Below are positions 52,689-61,500 of a stretch of DNA of 64,000 nucleotides, in pieces. This stretch comes from JBGSYJ01 sp041748075 (GTDB lineage Bacteria > Acidobacteriota > Thermoanaerobaculia > Gp7-AA8), in the NCBI GenBank assembly GCA_041748075.1, contig JBGTDX010000146.1:1-64000 (forward strand). Direction: 5' to 3'. The position numbers were made by a program, and so were the translations under genes. Numbering within the stretch: position 1 is the first letter of the stretch; every line of letters starts with the position of its first letter. Under the pieces are notes generated by a model, which saw nothing but the letters and a program-made list of their open reading frames with translations, made no database searches and was not told where the DNA came from.

Positions 52689-53740
52689 TGGGCGACTTCG
52701 CGGAGATCGCTCAGCTCCTCAGGCAAACGGACAGCGCTCGCGCGGTGCTGGTCACGCTCGTGAAGGTCGAGGGCACGAGCTATCGGAAGCCCGGAGCCAA
52801 AATGGTCGTCACAGAGGCCGGCGTTGCAGCAGGAGCGATCAGCGGCGGCTGCCTCGAGAACGTCCTTCGCGCCCACGCGCTCGAGTCTCTGGATCGCTCC
52901 GCCCACGTCGTGTTGCTCGACACCACGAGCGACTCCGATCTGCTCTTCGGACACGGCCTCGGATGTCCCGGCAAGCTTCACTTTCTAATTGAGCCATTTT
53001 TCGTCGGGTCTCTGCCCGCGTCGCTCGCGGCTCATGATGCGAGCTGTGTCGATCGCAGGACTCGCATCGTCGTGACGCTGCTGCCGAGCGATCGGGAGGA
53101 GCTTCGCACGCAGACGATGACTCGCGGAGAGACCGAGGAATCGGGCGACTCGATTCTGCGACGGATGAGACTTGCCGGGCTGCATGCGACCAGGACCGGC
53201 CAGGTGGATCAGGAGGATCATTCATTCTTCGTCGAGATCGTGGAGGCACCGCTTCGCCTGCTTCTCATCGGATCGGGCCTCGATGTTCCGCCATTCATTC
53301 GTGTCGCCGAGAGTGCCGGGCTCGAAGTATCCCAGGTGGTAAGGACTCAGCGGGTTCATGAAAGCCTCGGACGCGTCCTCGTTGCTCCTCCCGAGGCAAG
53401 CGGAAGTCTGCCGATCGACGCGCGAACTGCAGTTGTGGTGATGACTCACAACTATCTTTCCGATCTCGACTACCTGCGCGCGCTGCTCGCGACCTGGCCG
53501 GTGTACATCGGCGTGATCGGTTCTCGTGGCCGGTTCGAAAAGCTCGTTGCCGATCTGAAGGCGGAGGGTTTCGGCGCCGAGTCCGTCGATCGTCTTCGTG
53601 GCCCCGCGGGTCTCGACATCGGCGCGGAGACACCGGCACAGATCGCGCTGTCGATCGTGGCCGAGATTCAGGCCGTCGTTGCCGGCAGGCGATATCTGCC
53701 GGAGGCGTTGAGGTCGGCCGGCCGGAACACGATGCGGTGA
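52688..53740 (+). CDS. XdhC/CoxI-family molybdenum hydroxylase maturation factor
   Basis: 350 residues. The N-terminal XdhC_CoxI part has KVEGTSYRKPGAKMVVTEAG and GAISGGCLE (about 28-63), the middle has GHGLGCPGKLHF, and the C-terminal XdhC_C Rossmann part has LIGSGLDVPPFIR (about 196-208), TAVVVMTHNYLSDLDYLRALL and YIGVIGSRGRFEKL. Such proteins bind molybdenum cofactor, promote its sulfuration and insert it into the hydroxylase. The ATG at 52688 overlaps the preceding stop; the following gene overlaps its stop by 4 nt. It belongs to one operon with the Fe-S and large subunits. Confidence 0.93.
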   Translation: MGDFAEIAQLLRQTDSARAVLVTLVKVEGTSYRKPGAKMVVTEAGVAAGAISGGCLENVLRAHALESLDRSAHVVLLDTTSDSDLLFGHGLGCPGKLHFLIEPFFVGSLPASLAAHDASCVDRRTRIVVTLLPSDREELRTQTMTRGETEESGDSILRRMRLAGLHATRTGQVDQEDHSFFVEIVEAPLRLLLIGSGLDVPPFIRVAESAGLEVSQVVRTQRVHESLGRVLVAPPEASGSLPIDARTAVVVMTHNYLSDLDYLRALLATWPVYIGVIGSRGRFEKLVADLKAEGFGAESVDRLRGPAGLDIGAETPAQIALSIVAEIQAVVAGRRYLPEALRSAGRNTMR

Positions 53741-54303
53741 GCCGGCCCGTCTATGGGATCGTTCTCGCAGCTGGAGGCTCGTTGCGGCTCGGCCAGCCAA
53801 AACAGCTCCTGGTCGCAGAAGGCAAACCTCTGGTGGCCGGGATTGTCGAGAAACTTCAGCTCGCAGGTGTCGATCGAGTGGTCGTGGTTCTGGGCGCGAG
53901 TGAGGATGGTGTTCGCAGTTCTCTAAATGGCCTCGACGTAGATCTCGTTCGCAACGACCAGTGGGCTGAGGGTATGGGGAGGAGCATCGCAGAAGGTGTT
54001 CGGCATGCTGCGAGCTCGGGTGCTGCCGCCGTGCTGATCGCCCTGACCGATCAGCCCGAAATCCGCACGGAGCATTATCGCGTGCTGATCGATGGCTATC
54101 TCGACGGTGAGGGGATTGTTGCCACCGGCTATCCGCAGGGCCCCGGTGCGCCTGCGCTCTTCCCACGTGAGTTTTTCGGGGACTTGAAGGAGTTGTCAGC
54201 AGACGTTGGTGCCCGGGAGATTCTCCGTCGTCACGCTGGCCGTCTGACGATCGTACCGAATCCTGCCGCCGCTCGCGATATCGATTCTCCTGCAGATCTT
54301 TGA
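53737..54303 (+). CDS. MobA/MocA-type nucleotidyltransferase for molybdenum cofactor
   Basis: 188 residues. The opening VYGIVLAAGGSLRLGQPKQLL (about 5-25) is the nucleotide-binding signature of MobA-like transferases; later motifs are NDQWAEGMGRSIAEGV, ALTDQPEIR and a DIDSPADL ending. MocA makes molybdopterin cytosine dinucleotide, used by xanthine dehydrogenase-type enzymes, which suits the gene context. The GTG start at 53737 overlaps the xdhC-like stop (GTGA). Whether it uses CTP or GTP cannot be judged from the sequence alone. Confidence 0.92.
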   Translation: MSRPVYGIVLAAGGSLRLGQPKQLLVAEGKPLVAGIVEKLQLAGVDRVVVVLGASEDGVRSSLNGLDVDLVRNDQWAEGMGRSIAEGVRHAASSGAAAVLIALTDQPEIRTEHYRVLIDGYLDGEGIVATGYPQGPGAPALFPREFFGDLKELSADVGAREILRRHAGRLTIVPNPAAARDIDSPADL

Positions 54304-54332
54304 GAGTCCGACAGCGCTGGCCTGCCTGCAAG

Positions 54333-54560
54333 CTACTTCTTCGGCGTTTTTTTTCGGGGGCTCGTGTCTTCCTTCGCGTCGTGGGCTTTGCCGCGGACTC
54401 CCACGGGAGGCGCCCCGGGAATGAAATTCGGAGAACCGGGACCCTGCGCCTTCTCATGCTCCCGCATGGTCTTCTTGTGTTCGTCCTGAACGATGTCCTC
54501 GCCCTGCCGCTCTCTTCCGGCCACCTTGTAATGTCCGGGATTGACGTTGTTCTTGCTCAT
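54333..54560 (-). CDS. Small basic hypothetical protein
   Basis: 75 codons on the minus strand with a strong ribosome-binding site (AGGAGGGA, 5-6 nt before the ATG). The product is highly charged and rich in Lys, Glu, His, Gly and Pro (MSKNNVNPGHYKVAGRERQG, EDIVQDEHKKTMREHE, PGAPPVGVRGKAHDAKEDTS), and probably disordered. The composition and the good start site suggest a real gene. No family is recognised. It converges with the MocA-like gene, with about 30 nt between. Confidence 0.65.
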   Translation of the reverse strand: MSKNNVNPGHYKVAGRERQGEDIVQDEHKKTMREHEKAQGPGSPNFIPGAPPVGVRGKAHDAKEDTSPRKKTPKK

Positions 54561-54726
54561 GGTCCCTCCTGATGCTTTACAGAACTATCGCAAGAACCCT
54601 GCCGGAGCGTCGCCATCGTTGTGCGTGCATGACTTTCACAATCTGCGATACCTTACGATTTTCATCGATCATGGACAGACTGGCCATGAGACGGTCATAC
54701 CATCGTCAGCGGTCAGGGCATCAAGG

Positions 54727-54760
54727 AAAACAAAACGGCGGGGAATGAATCCCCGCCGTC
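54727..54760 (-). terminator. Rho-independent terminator of the trypsin-like protease gene
   Basis: Reading the minus strand, ACGGCGGGGA and TCCCCGCCGT form a strong hairpin with a 5-nt loop, followed by TTTTGTTTTCC. It lies about 25 nt after the stop at 54785. A near-identical copy is at 56760-56790. Confidence 0.8.
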
Positions 54761-54784
54761 GTTGCGAAGCCCTGTATCGTAGTC

Positions 54785-56515
54785 TCAGAAGGATACGGTC
54801 ACATTGCCCGAGCAGGTGGTCGTTCCGGCCTCACAGACCCGGTACGTATACGACCCGCCTCCCTTTTTTCCGATGTTGTCAGTGTGGAAACCATCGTTGA
54901 GTGTGGTCGTCACGCGGAAATTGTCGCGGAAGACGTCTACATTCGTGGATGTGGCACCACTCCAGGCGAGGTCCGCTGTCTGAGTGCCTTTCACCTTGTA
55001 TCCGGTTACTGCCAGGGTGATGCCGCCACCGCCACCGCCACCGCCACCGCCACCGCCACCGCCGCCGTCGCCGGATCCGAGGATCGAGGAGACCGCGCTG
55101 TAGTAAGCGGCGAACGCTCCGTCTACGGTCGCGTTGTTTTTGGAATCGCAGACGTCGTTCACGTTGTAGCCGCAGGCCCCGGAAAGTTGTCCGACGAGCT
55201 GTTTGGCGCCGTTGACGACAGGAGAGCCGCTGCTTCCCCCTTCGGTGGCGCCGTACGTGTCACGGCTGTAGATCCAGTTACCCCGCGGCCAGGACCGACA
55301 GGTAGGTTTGGAGGTATCGACGACATGCTCGGAATACGACTGAGGCGCGCCCTTCGGATGGCTGATGCGGTAGAGAGGCGTATTGTTCGAGTTTGCAACT
55401 GGAGCCGATTCCCACCCGAGGAACGCAGTTCCGGAAGGTGCATTCTGGCTCAGGCGCAGAAGTGTGTAGTCACTCGTACTGTTTGACGCGACGATCGAAG
55501 AACCTGTGGTCGACGCGGATCCCGGATTGGGACACTGCCCGCATGACGACTTGTACCGAAAGAACGTTTCCATGCTGCTCGCTTCACCACTTTTGCTGAT
55601 GCAATGATTCGCAGTGATGAAGTAAGGAATGTTCGTCGAGGTGTCGGAATCCGCGACGAGGCCGCCGCTGCATATGTAAAGAAATGCGCCGGAGGCGAAC
55701 AGAATGTGGGCCACGGCATCCTCTGCGACGCTCACAGCGCTGTTCGTGCCGCATCCGGCGCCTTCAACGCAGCTGGCATTGAACGAGCAGTTTTCGGCCA
55801 ACGCTGAGACTTCGGACGGTGGCGCAATGCTGCTCGCGATTTCGAACTCGGAGGTCATGTACCCGACGCCTGCAATCCTGAATGAAGGATCTCCGGAGGG
55901 CCCGGCGTGGAGTTGAACGATCATGTCGGAGCCCGGTACGCTATTCGTCCAGAACTCGCCCGTGCCGTTGGGACCCTTGCCGGTGTAAGGACCGAACGCG
56001 ACACCTGCCAGCGTGTACACGTACATCTTCGCTCCATCGGGGAGATCGAAATCCGTGAAATGGATACGCAACGCGGCAGCCTCACTCGCACGCACACGGG
56101 CCGACCAGTCGAAATGGCCTCGGACTCCGCCGCGGACGGCTCCCAGCGTTTCATGAAGTTGCGCGCTGCCCGGTGATAACGCATGCCGGTCGAAAACAAG
56201 TTGAAAGTCCAGCTCTTTGACGAGGCCGACCTTCATCTTCTGCGCTGCACCCGCATCGCCGTCTCTGACGCTGAGACGTTCTTCGAACGTCACGGTGACG
56301 TCCAGAGGCGAGCCGAGAGCCAGGTCCACCATCGAGCCGGCAAGTTGACGCTGGATCTGGGCCATCCGGCGAAAATGTTCCGCGCGGTCGAACTCCTCGG
56401 TCGGTGCCTCGAAGCTCTTGGACGGTCCCGGGTAAATATCCTGCGTGGCTGCGCCTGCAAATCCTGCTACCGCAAGAATCAGTATTGACGCCATGAGCAA
56501 TCTGCAACGATTCAT
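54785..56515 (-). CDS. Exported trypsin-like serine protease with polyglycine linker and C-terminal beta domain
   Basis: 576 residues with a signal peptide (1-22). A propeptide-like domain (about 60-225) precedes an S1-type catalytic domain with His304 in TANHCIS, Asp349 in TSDYTLLRL and Ser429 in GGSSGSP, flanked by paired cysteines like lysyl endopeptidase. A run of 15 glycines (484-498), encoded by GGTGGC repeats, leads to a C-terminal beta domain (499-576) starting TLAVTGYKVKGTQTADLAW and ending CSGNVTVSF. It resembles the 601-residue protease at 40696. The C-terminal domain is duplicated at 56812-57000. Confidence 0.92.
   Translation of the reverse strand: MNRCRLLMASILILAVAGFAGAATQDIYPGPSKSFEAPTEEFDRAEHFRRMAQIQRQLAGSMVDLALGSPLDVTVTFEERLSVRDGDAGAAQKMKVGLVKELDFQLVFDRHALSPGSAQLHETLGAVRGGVRGHFDWSARVRASEAAALRIHFTDFDLPDGAKMYVYTLAGVAFGPYTGKGPNGTGEFWTNSVPGSDMIVQLHAGPSGDPSFRIAGVGYMTSEFEIASSIAPPSEVSALAENCSFNASCVEGAGCGTNSAVSVAEDAVAHILFASGAFLYICSGGLVADSDTSTNIPYFITANHCISKSGEASSMETFFRYKSSCGQCPNPGSASTTGSSIVASNSTSDYTLLRLSQNAPSGTAFLGWESAPVANSNNTPLYRISHPKGAPQSYSEHVVDTSKPTCRSWPRGNWIYSRDTYGATEGGSSGSPVVNGAKQLVGQLSGACGYNVNDVCDSKNNATVDGAFAAYYSAVSSILGSGDGGGGGGGGGGGGGGGITLAVTGYKVKGTQTADLAWSGATSTNVDVFRDNFRVTTTLNDGFHTDNIGKKGGGSYTYRVCEAGTTTCSGNVTVSF
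55021..55067. repeat. Hexamer microsatellite encoding a polyglycine linker
   Basis: GCCACC repeated about seven times (reading GGTGGC on the coding strand) codes for 15 consecutive Gly between the catalytic and C-terminal domains. Such tracts slip easily, so length may vary between strains. Confidence 0.85.
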
Positions 56516-56759
56516 GTTTTCAGGTCTCCTTGGTTAGGGGTTGGCTGTCAAAGCCCGTGCGGATACACTCTCGCCGTTTACGTGAAAACGACGGGGAAGC
56601 GGGTGCGTCCAGGGCACACATGGAATCTGCGGGGTTGGGCAAATCTTAACAGAGTTATCACAAGTCTGCGATACTTCTATCCATGACAGACTCTGCCATG
56701 AGGATGTCGATACCGGGCAAAGGTTCTGCCGATTCAACGGTCGGGGCATCAGGGCAGCA

Positions 56760-56790
56760 AAACGGCGGTGAATGAATCCCCGCCGTTTTT
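56760..56790. terminator. Duplicated hairpin terminator
   Basis: AACGGCGGTGAATGAATCCC followed by CGCCGTTTTT forms a hairpin with T-runs on both sides. It lies about 20 nt beyond the protease C-terminal fragment at 56812 and is a diverged copy of the terminator at 54727. Confidence 0.7.
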
Positions 56791-56811
56791 AGGATGCCAT
56801 GTATCGTAGTT

Positions 56812-57000
56812 TCAGAAGGATACGCTGACATCGCCCGAGCATGTCGCCGTGTGGCCTTCGCCGATCCGGTACGCCCGCGTCCGCCTCCCTTGACTGTCGA
56901 TGTTGTCAATGTAGGCGCCATCGTTCGGTGTGGCCCCACTCAAGGCCAGGTCCGCTGTCTGTGTGCCTTTCACCTTGTACCCGGGGACTGTGAGCGTAAT
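56812..57000 (-). pseudogene. Duplicated C-terminal domain of the trypsin-like protease, headless
   Basis: About 62 codons on the minus strand beginning ITLTVPGYKVKGTQTADLAL and ending TCSGDVSVSF match the last 78 residues of the protease at 54785 (TLAVTGYKVKGTQTADLAW to TCSGNVTVSF). Identity is high at both ends, with a shortened middle. The catalytic part is missing, and the sequence upstream becomes the start of the oppositely oriented beta-lactamase-type gene. It is the remnant of a tandem duplication, not an independent gene. Confidence 0.75.
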
Positions 57001-57022
57001 TACGTGCCCATGGGAGAGAGTG

Positions 57023-58090
57023 ATGAGACCTTCAATTTTGATCGCCGCAGTACTGACCCTTTCCTGTGCGTCCGGAGTGGAAAACATGACTGATGAAGAC
57101 AGAGCGCTAAAAATCAGCGAGCTCATGAATGCATATCAGGGAGCTGTACCGGGCGCGGCCGTTCTCGTGCTCCAGGACGGCGAGGTCGCCTTCAGCCAGG
57201 GATTCGGCATGGCCGATCTGGAGGCGGGAGCTACGGTCACACCGAATTCGAACTTCAGACTCGCGTCTCTGACCAAGCAGTTCACTGCGACAGCGATCGG
57301 AATTCTGGAAGAGCGGGGAATGCTGTCCTACGACGATCGGATCAGACGGTATCTCCCCACCCTTCCGTCGTTTGCAGACCGCATCACCATTCGCCATCTG
57401 CTGACTCATTCATCGGGACTGATGGACTACGAAGATCTGATTCCCGATACGGCTTCCGCTCAGCTCGTCGACAGTGACGTTCTGAGCCTTCTCGAGACGA
57501 CGGATCAGACGCTATTCGAACCGGGTCATGGATACAGCTACAGCAATACGGGGTATGCGTTGCTCGCTCTGATCGTGGAAAAGGTATCGGGCGAGTCGTT
57601 TCCGTCGTTTCTCGAAGGCAACATCTTCGCGCCACTTTCGATGAACGGATCGGTAGCGCATGTCGAAGGAGTTTCCAAAGTCTCGAACAGAGCGTTCGGT
57701 TATGTGCGGGACAACGGCGGATGGGTGCGCCGCGATCAGAGCATCACGAGCGCTGTGCTCGGGGACGGCGGAGTCTACTCGAACATCGAAGACCTCGCGC
57801 GATGGGACGACGCACTGCACGAGGCTCGCGTCGTGTCGCCCGGGACGGTTCGGCTCGCCACCAGCGCGCTGATCGCCACGGACGTGCCGGGAGTCGGTTA
57901 CGGATTCGGGTGGCGAATCGGCACGCATCGCGGGCGTCGCCAGTTCTGGCACACCGGGGAAACATCCGGCTTCCGGAACGCGATCATGCGGTTTCCGGAC
58001 GATCGCGTGACTGTGGTCGTGCTGACAAACCGAGGCGAAGGGCGGCCGTACGAGACGGCCTTGAAGATCAGTGAGCTGTATCTCGACTGA
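57023..58090 (+). CDS. Beta-lactamase-family serine hydrolase, lipoprotein
   Basis: 355 residues. The lipobox LTLSC (Cys15) suggests membrane anchoring. The class C-like/esterase fold has SLTK (Ser82, Lys85), YSN (173-175) and a C-terminal HTG in FWHTGETSG. Such proteins include esterases and D,D-peptidases as well as beta-lactamases, and resistance is not implied. ATG 57023 follows a GTG at 57020; GGGAGAG precedes it. Its 5' end abuts the duplicated protease fragment on the opposite strand. Confidence 0.9.
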   Translation: MRPSILIAAVLTLSCASGVENMTDEDRALKISELMNAYQGAVPGAAVLVLQDGEVAFSQGFGMADLEAGATVTPNSNFRLASLTKQFTATAIGILEERGMLSYDDRIRRYLPTLPSFADRITIRHLLTHSSGLMDYEDLIPDTASAQLVDSDVLSLLETTDQTLFEPGHGYSYSNTGYALLALIVEKVSGESFPSFLEGNIFAPLSMNGSVAHVEGVSKVSNRAFGYVRDNGGWVRRDQSITSAVLGDGGVYSNIEDLARWDDALHEARVVSPGTVRLATSALIATDVPGVGYGFGWRIGTHRGRRQFWHTGETSGFRNAIMRFPDDRVTVVVLTNRGEGRPYETALKISELYLD

Positions 58091-58170
58091 CACATCGGGA
58101 GGGAACCCTGCCGTGGGGTGGATTCGCCGGAAATTGCGGAAGATTGCAGCACACTGGTGAAGGTTCCGGG

Positions 58171-58809
58171 TCAGGATGGGGCGTGGCTGAATGAGCCGCG
58201 AATCAGTAGGGCAGCTACCCAGACGGTCCAGACTCCATGCGCCAGATAAACCAGCCCTGCACCATGAACGTTCAGGATCAGGTGACCGGAACCTACCGCG
58301 GCGATACTCGCGGCACCTACGACGATGCCGCATGCGGCGCACGCGCGGAGACGTGCCCGCCACATCGAAACGGACCAGAGAAGAATCGCCAGCGAGGCGG
58401 AAAGAACGTGGATCCGGGCGAATGCACGGTTGACCTGTCCGGTCGTGTGAAACAGAACCCGGAGCACTTCCCGTTCCGCACCAGCGGCGGTCCGAAGCTG
58501 ATCTCCGACCGCAGGACCCACGAATCCGCTGGCGACGGCGGCACCGAGTATCGCCGCGGAGCCGAATGCGAAGAGGATGTAGGAGAAGGTCGGCAGCGCG
58601 GTGCCGTGGGAAAGCCGCTTCGTGTAGACCAGAAAGCCGAACAGCGCGATGGGAATCGTCGCGAGGCCGAGCCCGTGAACCAGGACCGCGATTTCCGCCT
58701 GTTGCTCACTGCGGAGAACGTCGTGGCCGGTAGGATGCAGGAGCATGGTGATTGCGATACCGAGTACGCTTGCGATCAGGGCCAAACCGGCGGCAGTATC
58801 CTCTTTCAT
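58171..58809 (-). CDS. Membrane protein of unknown function, divergent from a TetR regulator
   Basis: 212 residues with six or so hydrophobic segments: ALIASVLGIAITMLL, VHGLGLATIPIALFGFLV, FSYILFAFGSAAILGAAVASGF, HVLSASLAILLWSVS, ACGIVVGAASIAAVGSGHLILNV and LVYLAHGVWTVWVAALLI. Conserved-looking polar residues include His25 and His45. It is not a transporter family that I recognise. It lies divergently from the TetR-type gene with 96 nt between them, so it is the likely regulated target. Confidence 0.8.
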   Translation of the reverse strand: MKEDTAAGLALIASVLGIAITMLLHPTGHDVLRSEQQAEIAVLVHGLGLATIPIALFGFLVYTKRLSHGTALPTFSYILFAFGSAAILGAAVASGFVGPAVGDQLRTAAGAEREVLRVLFHTTGQVNRAFARIHVLSASLAILLWSVSMWRARLRACAACGIVVGAASIAAVGSGHLILNVHGAGLVYLAHGVWTVWVAALLIRGSFSHAPS

Positions 58810-58905
58810 CGGGGACCTCCACGCCGACGATAGAGAAACCAGCCGAAAGAAACAGAACAGAATGGGTCATTTCGTACGAATGCTCATCGTGGATCAGAGA
58901 CCCGA

Positions 58906-59493
58906 ATGAAGAACGGCACAGGGAAACGCCGCACGCGGCAGAACGTGAACGAAGCCCTGCACGCGTTGATGCTCGAGAAACCCTATGACTCGATCACCGT
59001 GCAGGATCTTCTGGACCGTTCGAGTGTCAGCCGGTCGACGTTCTACTCGCATTTCGATAACAAGGACGATGTGCTCGTCTCTTACCATGCCGGCTTCTGG
59101 GAGCACATTTCGAAGGCGTGTATGCGATGGGAGGACGGCTCGCTGATCATCGCCCCGGTTGCTGCTCTGGCTGCTCATCTTCGGGAGGAGACCTATCGGG
59201 AGTTCGCACTCTCATTGATTCGTGCGGGCAGAATGCCTGCGCTGAGAGCGCTGGCCCTGGACCATCTTTCACGAGGATTCGAATCTGAGCTGATGCAGAT
59301 TGCCGGAGGTCGCGAACCGCGGGTGCCTCTGGATGTGACCGCAAGGTTCATTGCGACTACATGTTTCGATATGGTCATATGGGGGGTCGAAAGCGGCGCT
59401 TCACACACGCCTGCGCAGATGGAGGCTATGTTCCAGAAGCTGGTTCAGCCTTCCATCGAATCGGCACTCGGCATCTCTCTGCGACATATCTGA
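58906..59493 (+). CDS. TetR/AcrR-family transcriptional regulator
   Basis: 195 residues. The N-terminal helix-turn-helix is TRQNVNEALHALMLEKPYDSITVQDLLDRSSVSRSTFYSHFDNKDDVL (about 10-58). The C-terminal ligand domain (about 65-190) is helical, ending LVQPSIESALGISLRHI. It probably represses the divergent membrane protein gene and perhaps the epimerase gene that follows 29 nt later. The ligand is unknown. The ATG at 58906 is natural. Confidence 0.92.
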   Translation: MKNGTGKRRTRQNVNEALHALMLEKPYDSITVQDLLDRSSVSRSTFYSHFDNKDDVLVSYHAGFWEHISKACMRWEDGSLIIAPVAALAAHLREETYREFALSLIRAGRMPALRALALDHLSRGFESELMQIAGGREPRVPLDVTARFIATTCFDMVIWGVESGASHTPAQMEAMFQKLVQPSIESALGISLRHI

Positions 59494-59522
59494 CTCGCTC
59501 TCTCGCTTCGAAGGAGGATTCC

Positions 59523-60407
59523 ATGCACGTGTTTCTCACCGGCGGCACCGGGTACATAGGGTCCGCGGTCGCCAGACATCTGTTGCAGCATCGACATCAG
59601 GTTACGGTGCTTGCGCGTAACAGCTCCGATACGGCTGACCTCGAGAGCCTCGGAGCATCGGTGCTGCGGGGAGAGCTGGCCGGTCTTCCCGAGCTTCGAC
59701 CGAAGATCGAATCGCATGACGCCTTCATTCATGCGGCCATGTCCGGAGGTACCGATGCCAGTGACAACGATCGGACGGCGATCGAGGTTTTCGGAGCCAT
59801 GCCGCGGGGTGTATTCGTCTACAGCTCCGGAGTCTGGGTGTTCGGAAACACGGGCCATTCTCAGATTACGGAAGACTCGCCGGTAAACCCATTGCCGATC
59901 GTCGCATGGCGGCCGGCTCATGAGGAGCTCGTGGTCTCCGCGTCGTCGGGTGATCTCCGAACGGCGGTTTTGAGGCCCGGCTGTGTTTACGGCGGCAGAC
60001 AGAGTCTGCTCTCGGGATGGTTTTCCGCTATCGAGAAGGGCGAGCCCGTTCAGCTCGTGGGAGATGGGCAGAACCGATGGTCGATGATCGAGATTCAGGA
60101 CCTCGCTGCCTGCTATGGTTTGATTCTCGAAAGTGGTGAGGACGGAATCTTTCACGCCACCGACGATACGGACGATTCACTTCAAACGCTGGCCGAGGCG
60201 ACGATTGGGGCGGCGCGGAGCAATGTCGGTATCGAATACGTACCCCTCGAGAAGGCGCGCGAGACCATGGGTGCCTTCGCCGATGCGCTCACCGTCGACC
60301 AGCGTGTGGGCAGTGACCGAACCCGGGCCCGGCTCGGATGGACGCTTGCGGTGCCGGAATATATCGATAGCGTCAGGCGCCAGTGGAGCGAATGGCGCGC
60401 ACGATGA
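59523..60407 (+). CDS. NAD-dependent epimerase/dehydratase-type protein
   Basis: 294 residues. The N-terminal Rossmann nucleotide site is MHVFLTGGTGYIGSAVARHL (1-20). The strand-4 region has FVYSSGVWVFGN, but the usual Tyr-x3-Lys pair is replaced: the expected Tyr is followed by different spacing (the region reads SPVNPLPIVAWRPAHEELV), so activity may be atypical. It is an extended-SDR-like protein of the SDR family. ATG 59523 fits the conserved opening and has AAGGAGG upstream. It is in the same direction as the TetR gene. Confidence 0.85.
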   Translation: MHVFLTGGTGYIGSAVARHLLQHRHQVTVLARNSSDTADLESLGASVLRGELAGLPELRPKIESHDAFIHAAMSGGTDASDNDRTAIEVFGAMPRGVFVYSSGVWVFGNTGHSQITEDSPVNPLPIVAWRPAHEELVVSASSGDLRTAVLRPGCVYGGRQSLLSGWFSAIEKGEPVQLVGDGQNRWSMIEIQDLAACYGLILESGEDGIFHATDDTDDSLQTLAEATIGAARSNVGIEYVPLEKARETMGAFADALTVDQRVGSDRTRARLGWTLAVPEYIDSVRRQWSEWRAR

Positions 60408-60438
60408 GGCGATAAACAAGGGGATATAATCCGCCGTC

Positions 60439-61488
60439 ATGAGAGCCTTGATCTGTCTCCTTCTACTCGCACAGCCGGCGTTCGGCCAGCAGCGTCCCGT
60501 AAACACGTATTCGATCGTGGCGCACGATCCTGAAACGGGTCAGATGGGCGTGGCCGTTCAGTCTCACTGGTTCGCGGTGGGGCAGGTCGTTCCGTGGGCG
60601 GAGGCAGGCGTCGGCGCGGTGGCGACTCAGAGCTTCGTCGATCCTTCGTACGGGAAACTCGGACTCGATCTGCTGCGTGCGGGTAAGGATGCAGAGTCGA
60701 CGCTCAGGGCGCTGCTCTCCTCGGATTCCGCATGTCAGGTGCGTCAGGTCGGCGTGGTCGACTCCTCCGGGACCGTTGCAACGTTCACCGGGAGTAACGA
60801 CATCGAGGCTGCAGGTGGCATTGCCGCAGAGAGAATCAGAACCGCGGAGATCGAGTGCGGTGCGGGTGGTGGGACGCTCGAAACGGGACGCGGCTTTGCC
60901 GTGCAGGCGAATCTCATGGCGACCGACGGCGTCTGGCCCGCCATGGCAAAAGCCTACGCAGAAGCAGATGGGGATCTGGCCGAGCGGATGCTCGCCGCTC
61001 TCGACGCCGCACAGGCGGAGGGAGGAGACATCCGCGGCAAGCAGTCGGCTGCGCTGATCGTCGTGCATGCCAAACCTACCGGGCGAGCGTGGCAGGACCG
61101 GCTGTTCGACCTGCGCGTCGACGATCATGCCGAGCCCCTCGAAGAGCTCCGTCGCCTGGTCTCACTCCAGCGAGCGTACAACCACATGAATGCAGGTGAC
61201 CTCGCGGTAGAGCACAAGGACAACGACGGTGCGCTTCGTGAGTACGGCGCTGCAGCACGAATTGCCGAAACCACGAAAGGCATTCCTCCGAGCCGCCATG
61301 CGGAGATGCTCTACTGGCACGCTGTGGCCCTGGTGAACATGAACCGGATCGAGGAAGCGCTGCCGCTGTTTGCACGCGCGTTTCGCATCGAACCGTCGTG
61401 GCGCGAGCTCACGGCCCGGTTGTCGCGATCGGGCCTCCTCCCGGATGACGTGAAGCTGCTCGAACGGATCGTCGCTGCCGGAAGTTAG
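60439..61488 (+). CDS. Exported DUF1028-family protein with TPR-like C-terminus
   Basis: 349 residues with a signal peptide (MRALICLLLLAQPAFGQQ). The DUF1028 domain, an Ntn-hydrolase-like fold, covers about 20-225 (NTYSIVAHDPETGQMGVAVQSHWFAVGQVVPWAEAGVGAVATQSFV, then LRALLSSD, FAVQANLMA). The final 110 residues have TPR-type helices (AYNHMNAGDLAVEHKDNDGALREYGAAARI, EMLYWHAVALVNMNRIEEALPLFARAFRIEPSW). Family members are of unknown activity. It is the usual combination of an Ntn domain and a helical extension. Start 60439 is an ATG with a weak ribosome-binding site. Confidence 0.9.
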   Translation: MRALICLLLLAQPAFGQQRPVNTYSIVAHDPETGQMGVAVQSHWFAVGQVVPWAEAGVGAVATQSFVDPSYGKLGLDLLRAGKDAESTLRALLSSDSACQVRQVGVVDSSGTVATFTGSNDIEAAGGIAAERIRTAEIECGAGGGTLETGRGFAVQANLMATDGVWPAMAKAYAEADGDLAERMLAALDAAQAEGGDIRGKQSAALIVVHAKPTGRAWQDRLFDLRVDDHAEPLEELRRLVSLQRAYNHMNAGDLAVEHKDNDGALREYGAAARIAETTKGIPPSRHAEMLYWHAVALVNMNRIEEALPLFARAFRIEPSWRELTARLSRSGLLPDDVKLLERIVAAGS

Positions 61489-61500
61489 TCGGCAGCGCGC

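Noticed and set aside
56812..57126. 104-codon minus-strand frame as an independent gene
   Set aside because: Only its last 62 codons have meaning, as a copy of the protease C-terminal domain; the rest is antisense to the beta-lactamase-type gene start.
57023..58090. Antibiotic resistance gene
   Set aside because: The SxxK/YxN/HTG motifs are shared by esterases and peptidases of the same superfamily, and nothing indicates beta-lactam hydrolysis.
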